From positions 26,458,550 through 26,522,549 of the forward strand of contig NC_088201.1 in the NCBI RefSeq assembly GCF_037126465.1: a stretch of DNA of 64,000 nt. Direction: 5' to 3'. Of this stretch, positions 43,266-53,505 are shown in pieces; the first letter of the stretch is position 1; each line of letters begins with the position of its first letter. The notes beneath the pieces were generated by a model. It was not told the origin of the DNA. It ran no database searches and saw only the letters and a program-made list of their open reading frames with translations. The stretch is from Ornithodoros turicata (taxonomy: Eukaryota > Arthropoda > Arachnida > Ixodida > Argasidae). A program made the position numbers and the translations under genes.

Positions 43266-44068
43266 CAGTGATGGCCACTAACTACTTCTACAGTAGTTTA
43301 ACTATAACTAGTAACTACTTCGCGATGGAGTAGTTTAACTAGTAGTCAACTACTTTTCAGGGGAGTAATACTACTTTTTGAACTACTGCACTGTATTTTA
43401 ACTACATCTATAACTTGTAACGTTGTCGTAACGTAACATCTATAACGTTGTCCATCAACACCAATCCCTTGTAGTGTTCTTGGACACCTAATCACAAGCA
43501 GTGATAATGATATTTAGAATATACCCTTGTGCCTACGTCGCTTAATGCACATACTGTCGTAATATCCACTGCCTGTCTCTTCCACTCTCTGTCTCGCGGA
43601 AATATTTTCTATGGAGTGAAAGCTTCCGCTATAAAGGTACGTACAACATACGACGGACCATGTACGAGATTTACACTCAGGCTCCTTCGTCACAGATCAA
43701 TGTGCCACGCACAAATATATAAACTGAGTTGCAGAATTATTTCACGGCAAATGAGGCTTCACTAGACATGCATCAAAAGTAAAGTTGTAGTACACATGCA
43801 CGGCACAACTGCTCTGCACCTCCGTTCTCATCAAACAAATAGCTCAATGTAAAAGTCGGAAGCACAATCGTGCCGTAAGGCTTGCGGCAAAATCGGAAGT
43901 AGTTTGCGCCTGCCAGTAACCTAACTACTGTTGTTAACTACTCGAAATAGTAGTTTAATTAGTAGTTGCCACTACATTTCTCCAAGTGGTTGATAACTAC
44001 TTTATAACTACAATCAGGTAGTTTAACTAGTAGTTTAACTACATCTAGTTAACTACTGGCCATCACTG
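43266..44068. mobile_element. Non-autonomous hAT element with TAACTAC repeats
   Basis: Ends CAGTGATGGCCACTAACTAC and, on the minus strand, CAGTGATGGCCAGTAGTTAA. Perfect 8-bp duplication CGAATTAC at 43258-43265 and 44069-44076. Both subterminal regions are built of TAACTACT, AGTAGTTA and TAGTTTAACTA motifs. The 500-bp core has no transposase. It is nested in the Mutator-like element. Confidence 0.9.
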
Positions 44069-44085
44069 CGAATTACATCAAGGGT

Positions 44086-44352
44086 TTATTCATGGGCGGC
44101 TGTGTCACGTCGCCTGGTGACCGCAAGCACCACAGGGTGACACTCTTCTCGTATCGACACATATGAAGGGTATACAACGGGATTCATAAATTCTGGTGAG
44201 TTATGCTTAAGGTTTCCGTCCCAAACCACGTACTCCGCCGACAAAAGCGCTTCCAAGTCGCTATCTCCGCACAAGACAATCATTTCCCTGAGCTGGGTGG
44301 AGTCTCTGAATCGGAGGAATTCTTCTCCGTCGAATCGTCCAGGCAGCAACAA
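44086..44352 (-). pseudogene. Mutator-like transposase fragment
   Basis: The minus-strand frame reads PGRFDGEEFLRFRD, MIVLCGDSDLEALLSAE, YVVWDGNLKHNSPEF, then PVVLAVTRRRDTAAHE. The succession FLRFD, a hydrophobic strand with D-L-x-x-L, W-x-D-G-x-x-K, and P-V/L-V-x-A-L-x-x-x-T is the start of the MULE transposase catalytic domain. The Asp of WDGNLK corresponds to the first catalytic residue of the DGTFK motif. The frame upstream continues as KGLLLLPGRF without ATG. The frame stops just before the hAT insertion at 44068, so the rest of the domain, with the other catalytic residues, is lost. Confidence 0.7.
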
Positions 44353-44710
44353 TAACCCTTTTCTGGGTCAACCCGTGGTTTTTCTCGGATTCAGGTGACC
44401 AGGTGTGTACACCTTCCCAACACTCTCTGGTATTCACACAGGACGCTATCTCATAGGTGAAGGAGATCATTGGCAATAAAGCGCAGAACAGCAACATTCG
44501 CATGGGGACCACTCACCTAGGCTCTCCTCCTAAGTTTGAAAACAACTAAGGAATTAACGACCTCAACACTCGCTGGCGACTGACGTAGGTGCGACAAAAA
44601 AGTACAGAACAGCGATGTTGGAATGAACCGTGTTTGAGGTGGTCGATGGAAGGCGCTGCGTAACAAGCACAGAACACCAACGAGAACATTGACCGAGTGT
44701 TCTGTGTCCG

Positions 44711-44902
44711 TGGATGTAATGGCTCGTTGGACGTACTGGCACAATGGATGTGATGACTCGTTGGATGTAAATTGACCCGTGGATGTAGTGGAAAAAATGG
44801 ATGTAACGTCTCGTTGGATGTAACGGCACAATGGATGTAACAGCATGTTGGACGTAACGGCTCGTTTTTGGATGTAAAGGCACGTTGGATGTAGTGGCAC
44901 GG
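44711..44902. repeat. 17-bp minisatellite, right array
   Basis: About eleven head-to-tail units of TGGATGTAACGGCTCGT / TGGATGTAACGGCACAA type, with small indels. Orientation is plus throughout, so it forms an inverted repeat with the outermost units of the left array. The minus-strand frames at 44517-45005 (SIVPLHPT-type repeats) are produced by this array. Confidence 0.88.
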
Positions 44903-45060
44903 AATCCCCGTATATCACGTCGTTTTTGTGGTATTGTTGACATCGGCGCGGCCCTTTAAAGAGCAAACTACACAAGCCGTGTCTGCAGAATCCTACCGAG
45001 CTCAATCCAAGCGTCTCCCACTATATTCTCTCAAAATATTGTTTCTTTGTGTGACGCGGC

Positions 45061-45165
45061 AGTCTCATAAAATGAAGGGCATACGGATGCATTTCGAATG
45101 TTGCTGCCAACGGGTATGTACAGAGAAGGAATTCATTGTGGGCGATCAGTCCGTGTGCGCGGAAA
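45061..45165 (+). pseudogene. Cys-rich exon-like fragment, copy 2
   Basis: A polypyrimidine tract and CGGCAG (45040-45062) precede an open stretch MKGIRMHFECCCQRVC then TEKEFIVGDQSVCAEM. Read one frame over it gives PTGMYREGIHCGRSV, similar to copy 1 at 41320-41403. The nucleotide match runs from the CGGGTATGTACAGAGAAGG region to GTGGGCGATCAG. No firm family; a TIL-like end is one reading. Confidence 0.28.
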
Positions 45166-48100
45166 TGCGATGTCAAATAGGACGCGCAATCCCCCGTCTG
45201 GCAATATCGCTCCTCGAAGGTCGCTTTCCTTCTGCAGCCTCTGACAGTCTTCCAACGTGAGGCGGAGAGCGCCGTTAGAACACTAGATGACGCCACGCGC
45301 ACGCATGCTCTCCGAGAATCTCAAACAATGAAGTCTTCGGGTTCTTTGGAAAGTTCGTGGAATCGCGTAGTGTTCACTGACGGCATCTATATTTTACGTA
45401 CTGAGCATTTGAACACTGTTGATTACGAAAGAAAATGAAATAAATATAATCAAAGTGCATAAAAAATAGCGATAAGGAATGATGATCACTGCAAGTAACG
45501 CGAGATACAGCTCTTCGACAGAATTTTGACGGTGATAACAGTTGCTGGACGGATGGGATACGTCAAACAAGAAACGGCATCATACTGGAAAAAGAAAGAA
45601 AAACACGAAGATGTAGGCTCCATCAATATGGATGCGCGTGTTGCATGCAATGAAAGGGCATATCGTGCCCTATCCCCGCCATCCCAGATCCACATCTCTA
45701 AAAGCTACATCCGCATAATAACGCACGTGTTCAAGTACTATACGTAAGCGCGGTATTAAACATGTAGGAAGAACAAGTGACGTGCATAAAGTTGTGCAGC
45801 GGTTACGAGACAACTAACCGCAGTAAGTGACAGCAGCGGTTGTTTTGCCGTACGAGTTCATTGGATATTTAGCTATTTTAAAATAACGGCAATTCGTGCA
45901 ATACACGTGCGCTCATATTAATTCCTTATTGCGGGAAGAAACATTTGCTGAAAAAAAAAAAAACTGCTTTGTATCACCGTGGAAGAGGTGAACTTTTCTC
46001 ACTCACCATTCACAGAATTCACATTAACATAATGGCCACCAGGGGTCATTCAGCAGGAAGGGTACACTGTATTTAGTGACTCTGAAAGTGATTAGCCAAG
46101 TCGAGTTCTCTACTTTTTTTTTTCGGTCTCGAAGACTTGCAGTCTCGCATTTTTCATATTGTGCCTACCGAACCTAAATCCCCCAATTGTAACTACATCG
46201 CATACTTCCATCCCGAAGGTTCCCTGAGGTGTCTCGAAAGTACTCTTCTCGATACCGCATCGCAATCATGAATGTTTCGCAAGTGTCCCCATCCGTCAAA
46301 ATTCAAAGCGTGTCCAGGAAATATGAATTCGCTCGGCAAGCCATATAGACGAGCTGGCTAAAAAGAGATTTCTTTGGCTCAATATAAACCCGTATGCCCG
46401 CAGATGACGTCAGCAACACCCGGGCGTCCGTTCCTGGGAGGTGACGTCACGGGGCAGCAAGCGAAAGGAGGATAGGGTCACGTGGCATGGAAGCGTCAAT
46501 GACCGCGAGCTCTTTTTCGCCATTTACCACATGCGGTGGTGGTGTAGGTCCCGTGGCGCATGTGGGGGGGCTTTTTTCGCAAAATAGGATCTTCGACCCC
46601 TGCGGCCCCGATGCTGCCATACATGCACTGATAATGGCTTCGAAATGCAATTCTGATTCATAGCAAAACCTCGACCTTACTCTCCTTCTGGTAAACCCAA
46701 ACGGAGAAAGCAAGCAAGGCAATGAACAATGCAATGGACAGCGTGCACAGAGTAGAATGAACGACCACGTATAGAACTACGAGAAAGCACGAATAAAGTG
46801 CAGGTCCCTTCCTGCTGTGCTCTCTGCCATTTCGTACATTCCTTTGGGCCCCGTTGCCGTGTAACAATACGTTCCCGGCTAACGCGAATAAAAGTTGGCG
46901 TCAGTGAGATAATGTTTGTGGATATTTATTAGTCGGGAGCGTCAGATCGACCAAGGGTGGGACGATTGTAAAATAGGAAATCAACGAAGGATTCGCACCT
47001 TTTGCAGAGAGCAACCTTTGCCTTTTTTTTTTTTTTTCATCTTTAGTGTCTCCATTCTCAGTACGTACATTTGTAATTGGAACGCAATACTTCTTTTTGC
47101 GTCAGTCCCGATTTTAGTAGAAAGCGTCAGGGCAGGTGCTGGATAATGCTTCCACGAACTCAAACTGCGGCTCTTCGTAGGTTACCATCTCAAGTTCGCG
47201 TTCTTCCATGTTGTTAGTCCTTTATTCCGAAAAAAAATATGCGTCATTTCATACGATTTTTTCCCTTCTGCTTCGAAGCAGGTGGAGAGGCTTCGCGGAT
47301 GCCTCCCTGAGCAGCTTGTGTATACCGTATATTTCCGCAGCAACCCATGGAGGCTCCCTAATTTCCTCCTATTCGGCGCGCCAAGCGCTGGTGGCAGCGA
47401 TATTGTGACCCAATGTTATCAAGCAATTGCGCCAAGCAATACCCCACCCAAATCTGGGTCGAAGTAGAACTTGTCTGGATACATTGTGCTCCGAAGTTGG
47501 CTCATAGCTGATCGTAGCGTGCTACGAATCCTACGAATCCAATCCAAGTCCAATCTAAACCGCAGCCGGCGTAGCCAGAAGTAGCCGCAACGCTTCACGA
47601 TCAGTTTAAACGGTTTAAACGATCTACCACAGTAAAAAACACGCCACGCCACTCAACGTCGTCTTCAATCACCCATTTTAGAAACTTTTATTTGTGTCTA
47701 TGCTGTCTTTATTTGTTAGAAACTTTTATAAGCGCTGGAAAACACCGCCATGCAACTCTGGATCACAATATGGCGGCGTCAGTCACTTGACGGTGGTACA
47801 CTTTAACGGTGGTTCGCGATAAGCTTTGGTCACTGGTACACATCGGCCCTCGCGGACCGTGATGCGTCAGAGCAGTTTGTACGCTCGCGTCCTTCGCGGG
47901 GTTCAAACCCGCAACGTTGCTGCCAGTAGTTGGTCACGTTACCGCGAAATTAATCGAGACCGATCGTTCATGCCCAAACTGGTCATTCCTTGCAATTGGC
48001 CCTGTCGGGACACCGTTGCGTGCAGGGACATGTTCGATAAAGACAAAATAACCTCGCCGCGGGTCAAACGTCCGCACTGCAACGTGCAATATGTGCGCTC

Positions 48101-48256
48101 AGTAATAAATGTTAATGCGAATAACGCTACCTATGTCACACGTCTAAATGTCACAGCCAAATATTGCGTAAGACGAGAACTGACCACGTAGATCCTTATG
48201 TAAGAAACCGCGAATTAAAATACTGTTCCCTTTGAGGACTTATCGATACAGTACAC
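45166..48256. other. No gene seen in 3.1 kb
   Basis: Frames at 45486-45747, 46447-46867, 47208-47467 and 47826-48191 lack domains. A(13) at 45951-45963 and T(15) near 47018 are the only simple repeats. The frame at 46658-46867 (-) has a long hydrophobic run but no ATG. Confidence 0.35.
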
Positions 48257-48535
48257 TTTTTCTTTATTCCGTGTCAGCGCCGTGAAGCAACTGTGGCTAT
48301 AAGCGGTGTACAGACGTAGACAGATGGAGAGAGGACAGCAGGAACGAGAGGAGACGGCGGGTTAAATGCGTCCGGGGCCGACTTCAGGGGGAACTGTGCC
48401 GACGTTCGTCTGAAAAGTCTGCCGGAAAACCAAGGGAAAACCTCAGAGAGCACAGCCGGTGTCGGGATTCGAACTCGCGCACCTCCCAGTCTCGGCGTGG
48501 AAGGCGATCATCCTAACCACTATGCCACGTGAGTA
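48257..48535 (-). repeat. tRNA-derived SINE, main family, best full-length copy
   Basis: The minus strand from about 48530 reads the tRNA-like head (CATAGTGGTTAGGATGATC with the A box, then GAGTTCGAATCCCGAC as B box). The body follows (CCGGCTGTGCTCTCTGAGG, GTTTTCCCTTGG, CAGACTTTTCAGACGAACG, TCGGCACAGTTCCCCCTG, AAGTCGGCCCCGGACGC), then the pyrimidine tail (TTCCTGCTGTCCTCTC) and an end CAGTTGCTTCACGGCGCTGAC then ACGGAATAAAG. The AATAAAG/A-rich 3' end sits at 48257-48270. About 275 bp in length. Confidence 0.8.
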
Positions 48536-50271
48536 TTTTTTAAAACAAACTTTAATGCAATGATGATATGTACAAGATGCCTATGCCACGCGAGCTGGTA
48601 TACAGGACATTCGATGCAGCGTTTCCTCACTCAGTCGGACAACCGGCCTTTCAGTGGTCTCAAAGTACCGTGGGGCTGTGGTACTCCCAAGCCAGACATC
48701 GAGTGTTGAAACATATTTCCGGGACATCCAAACGGACATCAAGTTTTGACGTGTAGAGGAGATGGTGTTCCTCGACACGAGTCTTGACCGGCGGCGATGG
48801 AATGTCCCAGAGGGCATATGTTCGTGGCCTCACGCTATATAGGACGGTGCCCGGGTAGAACTTCTTCTGGTGGCGCGTGTCCATAGCTTGGTGACTTCGC
48901 CACAGACGCATAGCGGTATCACGAAGAGAGTGGGATTTAGCGGTCACGCACATAGTAATTCTGCACACGCATAAGATATCCCTCTTTTTTCTCTTATTGA
49001 ATTGCTCATTTCACTTTCCTGTCACTTCCTCTGTCAACTGCATTCTGGAGTAGCCGCGGCTCACATTATTTTCCAACCCACTCCAGCCTATCGAGGGATA
49101 CCGAACTCCACGTGCGAAATATGCGTTTGCAGTTTCGTAGCTGGAGGTGCAAAATCTATGGGAGCAAGAGCAGCATGCAAATCTGTACGAACGCACGGTG
49201 GCGTCGAGGTCGGGTTAATCCGCTAACCTCGGAATGGCTCGTGATGTCGGAAAGGAATTGAGAAGCAACCAAGTGGATGGAAGGAGTAAGCTCTTAGCGT
49301 CCCAATATTTATTGAATTGTTTGAAAGTGTCCACCAACGGAAATTTCCAAGTGTCACCTCCACTCGAAAAATAATATCAGCCCATATAGCTTTACTAAAA
49401 AAATTGCCCCATACTGTTAATCTGGTGCTGCTTAGAATGCTGATGTCGCCTGATTTCAGCTTCATTATTCCTTTCAACGTTTATATCCCGCTTCAAGGCC
49501 AGCTTCACGACATCCATGAGCACTGCCAGTGTAGGGGACATCTCTCTTTCTCTGCGGCGCAATACGGCAAGAAGTGACGTCACACGTGACTGAAACTCTG
49601 ACGCAGAAGAATAATCGTTTATAGGCGAGCCATAACTGTTTTTATCTTTTTTTCAGGATCACGGTAGGGCTTTACTAAAAGAAATCACGTTTTCGATCAA
49701 TCTTACGATACAAACTTTATTGCTCGCTCTTTGAGCAAAAGTTCAGTTACGGTACAAGAATGACGAAACTGAAGATTCCTTAGGCTCCTTAAGTTAGGCC
49801 CAGTGGCATGTATAGTATAATTGCCCTCTCTCGAAACGCAGATGTGCGTGTACAACTAAACGCAGGATACGTACGCAGACGTTTACTGTATACAAAACCA
49901 TGTTGACATTTCCCCCCCTTAATTAAAACCAGTCGAGTGATTCATATAGACAGTGGAGGATTATGTTTGCGGACCAGTAAGTCCCACTCCGCATGACAGC
50001 TAACAACGGCCTATTAATATCTCTGGCATCACGTTTCGCTAGTTATATCAGAAAGTAATTTGCGCTCGAAACTGACCGTCGATGAAATGCAAGTTATTCC
50101 GGGCAATGCCAAAGCCTGCCGAGCAGGATTGCCATAAACTACTCGCACTTCATTGAATTTTGGGAATTTCCCCGATTTCTGTCTTGTTGTCCATCAACTC
50201 CGATGTTTTTGCCAGTCGCGGGGTCAGAACGACATATTTTAATGCCAAGTGTTTTATTCTACACGTCTGTC
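48536..50271. other. No gene seen
   Basis: Frames at 48568-48968, 49002-49226 and 49223-49583 have no domain. CAATAAATATTGGG at 49300-49315 is a minus-strand AATAAA context after frame 49395-49583 (-), unsupported otherwise. Confidence 0.35.
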
Positions 50272-50278
50272 CGGAGAA

Positions 50279-50850
50279 CTGGACAAAAGTTGAAGGAACA
50301 CGGAACGGCGTCATTTGTCCCGGGGTCACAGTCCAGGGGTTACTGTCGTTCCGTTACCGTGGACTCACACGAGGAACATTCCCCAGAATATTCCAGTGGA
50401 AGATGCGCATTATCGCCATAACTTTTGCGCTCAACGTCATCTCTTTTCGTGCGCTTCTAACCATGGGGAATATCCTGCGACTTCAGCCACAAGGCGTAAG
50501 CAGACGACAGTACCGATGGTGTCGTCTGCTATGTGCGCAGTGCGCCACTCCCCGATATTCAGGCACCGTGCGAATGCTCAACGCAAGACGCGGCGGAGCT
50601 TCCGCCTCGTGAGCAGTTCCTTGTTCTTTTTTTTTTTTTTTTGCTTTCTTTTTTTCGTTAGAATATTTGGATAGGATGTCGCTCGTGTGAATATACACAG
50701 TTAAGGTCGTCATCAACGCCCCCAGGGACTTCCACTGGTCCACCCCTATAAAAGGGTGCACCAACCCGCTTCCGTCCACCGCCCAGGGTGTCGCAGAGGG
50801 AGAGAATAGTGCCCACGCTCCCGTGTTCCATAATCTTTTGTCCAGCACTG
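50279..50850. mobile_element. Tc1-type element related to the MITE at 28548
   Basis: The left end CTGGACAAAAGTTGAAGGAACACGG (first part CTGGACAAAAG) and the right end on the minus strand CAGTGCTGGACAAAAG, then GGAACACGGG. TA follows at 50851-50852; the left TA is eroded. Its termini match those of 28548-28763. It contains repeat X copy 2 (50462-50640) and a T(16) tract. The frame 50160-50612 (+) spans its left half without a transposase motif. Confidence 0.6.
50462..50640 (+). repeat. Dispersed repeat X, copy 2
   Basis: Same order of landmarks as copy 1 (40557-40745, opposite strand): GGGGAATATCCTGCG, GCAGACGACAG, GGTGTCGTCTGCTATG, GCGCAGTGCGCCACTCCC, CCGTGCGAATGCTCA, then GGCGGAGCTTCCGCCTC and a T-rich end. 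It lies within the Tc1-type element. Confidence 0.7.
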
Positions 50851-52899
50851 TACTATCGACCCTTTACTGTACTATAGTTGATGTCCCTCTACTAAAGCTG
50901 TACGAAAATCACACGTGTTTCTTTTTGTCATAGCTCAAAAGTGTCATTCACGGCTGCCGACGTAATAGAGCTCCACGTGTTATGTAAACATTGCAGCGAC
51001 TGAAGCGTCACAGTGGTGGGTGCCGGCCACCCTTGGAACTATTCGTGTGTACTGGCGTATATGACCACGCGTGCTCGTTTTGCCCCCCAGTGGGCAGATC
51101 ACGTGACGATGGCGTAGTTCTCGGGGAACTGTATTGCGTGTATTGTACATTGCGGTTAATTTCACTTGCCCACACTTCATTCTCATTCTGGCTTCACGTG
51201 ACTGACCAAGGAACTCCCCTTTTAACGCGACCAGTGTAACTTTTTCTTCACTATAGAACGGCCAGCGGAATCCGCCATAAGAATTATTTATGAACTAGGC
51301 CTTGTGTAATGTAGGTCGCATTGAATAGCGCTGAGTAGCTTTATTTTTCTTTGATTCGTGATAAACGATCACGCCTTTCAAGCTACAACATTACCACGTG
51401 AACCTCTGACGGATGTTTCGGTGCATTTCTGTTACGACAACACGCACCCATGGAAGGGTTTGGTTCGACCTTGCGTAGCTCGGAAATGCTCGGAAACTAC
51501 AAGCAATGCCTCAAGGGCTGCCTAAATCGTACGAGGTGCACGAGGTGCTCAGTGTGCGAGGGAAGGGTGAAAGAAAGAAGGAATACCTTGAGGCTTTTCG
51601 TTTAGATTTCTTTCTATCTGCGCGTAAAATCGACGTCGATTCGCTCCACCCATGTAGGCTTTTATCGGAGAATAGCAATACAGACCCTATGAATTGGCGG
51701 CAGAATTCTTTTTAGAAGCTTGCGGTCCATTTTCAGTGTTTGAGGATATGCATAATATCCGTTCTGCTTCTTGCGTTCCTGAAGACTTGTACAGCACGAG
51801 CTAGATTTGGGTTCGGTATTCCCCCTTTCCCCAGCACCTGCTTCAGAGAGTATCAAATTTCCCAGATAAATTGTGACTCGTAGACCGTTTTCACATCAGT
51901 GCTGTACCATGATGATGTTGATGTTAAAAAAAAAGACTAGTCAATCTTTTCTCGCATTATACTATCGTCACTGCGTTTGATAGTGAGTTTGAAAGGAGGC
52001 TGGGCACGGAGGCTGGAGGCTACACCTCCGTATTTTTTTTTTTTTTTTTCGTTTTGGTTTTCTCCATTACAATACAATACATTTGATGTAGTAGTATATT
52101 GATGATCTTTAACAGCGTTAGTTTGCGTTATGATGCTGCGTATGCATGCGTCCAGTTCTTCATTTCAAAACGCAATATGCTGTGCATCTTAGCAAAAACC
52201 GAAGAACCTCAAAATATGGGCGAGGAAGTCCCGTGCTACTCGTGCGGAAACGCTACCTGGAGACTTCCAGACGAACCGCAACACTGGCGTGTGTCAAGAC
52301 TTTGCGTGGGCAAAAATTCACGCTTGCCTCTATTGTTATTGTTTTCTCGACGCCAAACGGCCGTTGTCCACAAGTGAGACTTGTAAAGGCCGAAGTATAT
52401 GATAGACACGAGATTGTTCGCATTTTTATTTCACTTTTTTTTATAAAATTCTCCCAGCCGCTGAACCTTTGTTTACATACATACCCATTTTAAGGGTCCT
52501 TTGGGAGTGTATCGAAATAAATAAAATAAATAATCCTACACGCAACACCCTGCAAGTAGGAACTGACCCAGGGGTTCAGGGTGTTGTTGCGAATTTCGAC
52601 GTGGCGTTATCGTAATTCAGGGCGGAGTCGCGCCATCCTACCGAGCGACAGAAGAAGCAAAACTTTTTTCCCCGCTGTGAGAAGACTTCCCACTGACCTC
52701 CGTCATTGTCCCCAGAGGTGAGTTGAACCGAAGAACCCGGCCCTCTATCCAATGGCCTTGGATGTGAGGATGACCTCCTTGAGGTTAATTACCCGCCATA
52801 TAGCTCACATATCGAAGAAGACTCTTACAAAAACACATGAGCTGTCACGATTGCGTTCCATTCCGCCCCAAGTGGCGTCACATTGCATAAGTGCTGTAT
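50851..52899. other. No gene seen in 2 kb
   Basis: Frames at 50991-51239, 51506-51715 and 52099-52493 lack recognisable domains. T(17) at 52033-52049 is the only simple repeat. AAATAAATAAAATAAATAA at 52516-52533. Confidence 0.35.
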
Positions 52900-53427
52900 T
52901 CAACGTTTCAAGGCGGCCGTAACGTTGATTGCCGTCGCTAGGAATGCATCACTTCCCCGACAATATCCTGTAGGAACGAGGTATGAAGAAGGGAAGCTGA
53001 TAGAATACGATGGAACAGTACAGAAATATTCTTGGTGGGCCGTGGACATTGCCTTGACGTGCAGATGAAGAGCTGTGTACGGGAAGCGTGAACGGGCGTC
53101 AGCTTCGACCAGTTTCACTTTCGGATTCAAGTCAATATTTCGTGCGGGAAGCCGAACGCAGGAGGCGAAGGTAATCAGGGAGACAGAATTCAATTTTAGG
53201 GAGGTACACGTGCCGTAGTTCCCCACTTTGGGCGTGTCGTACAATTCGAGGGAGTCCAGCGCCTTGTATGGGTTCTTTGAACGTTTGAACGCTGGCCTTT
53301 TTCGGCAAATGCCGCGAAAGCATTCCACAAAATGCAATGTTTTGCTACATGCTGGTCCCCTCCACAAGCGCAATGGGGCAGTGTACCGCCACAACGGCGG
53401 AGAATGACCCAACACATCATCATCCCA

Positions 53428-53458
<31 letters not shown>

Positions 53459-53505
53459 GTCTCCTCCGCTTTATTGCGGCATGCCTGCGCATGATTGTGG
53501 TTCAT
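52900..53505 (-). CDS. Longest open frame of the window, 201 codons, unidentified
   Basis: ATG at 53503-53505 to a stop at 52900 on the minus strand. The first 30 codons include a Thr-His run encoded by the GT microsatellite at 53428-53455, so the true exon, if real, probably starts lower, for example after GGCCAG near 53297. The remainder looks protein-like: NPYKALDSLELYDTP, KVGNYGTCTSLKLNS, VSLITFASCVRLPAR, EYFCTVPSYSISFPSS, and GYCRGSDAFLATAIN. Five Cys and alternating beta-like stretches would suit a small secreted protein, but I recognise no family. No polyadenylation signal was seen near the stop. By a rough estimate one frame of this length in 64 kb is not impossible by chance. Confidence 0.28.
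53428..53455. repeat. GT(14) microsatellite
   Basis: Uninterrupted GT dinucleotide run. Confidence 0.95.

Larger units (their letters stand above)
42894..44905 (-). mobile_element. Mutator-like foldback element with minisatellite ends
   Basis: The left end GGTACGGGGCCATTACATCC and the right end (minus strand) ATTCCGTGCCACTACATCC align over about 26 bases. Both are flanked by the same 10 bases, CCCCGTATAT (42884-42893 and 44906-44915). Each end is an array of a 17-bp unit (TGGATGTAACGGCACGA type). A Mutator-like transposase fragment lies inside on the minus strand (44086-44352). A hAT MITE has inserted at 43266-44068. A 9-10 bp duplication plus a MULE transposase plus tandem-repeat termini is the organisation of foldback (FB/Galileo-like) or MULE elements. 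Confidence 0.8.

Noticed and set aside
44261..44512. Minus-strand frame starting MVPMRMLLFCALLPM, signal-peptide-like
   Set aside because: It overlaps the Mutator-like transposase fragment in another frame on the same strand; most likely a shadow of decayed transposon sequence.
44517..45005. 162-codon minus-strand frame with repeated SIVPLHPT-type peptides
   Set aside because: It is the translation of the 17-bp minisatellite (three units give 17 codons); no independent coding evidence.
46658..46867. Minus-strand frame with a 35-residue hydrophobic run
   Set aside because: No ATG: the frame opens from a TTG and upstream in-frame codons reach a stop. The splice signals are weak.
47850..47925. 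tRNA-like segment with GGGGTTCAAACCC
   Set aside because: Only a B-box-like sequence; the other arms do not fold.
50160..50612. 150-codon plus-strand frame
   Set aside because: It covers the end of a Tc1-type element and repeat X; no transposase motif.
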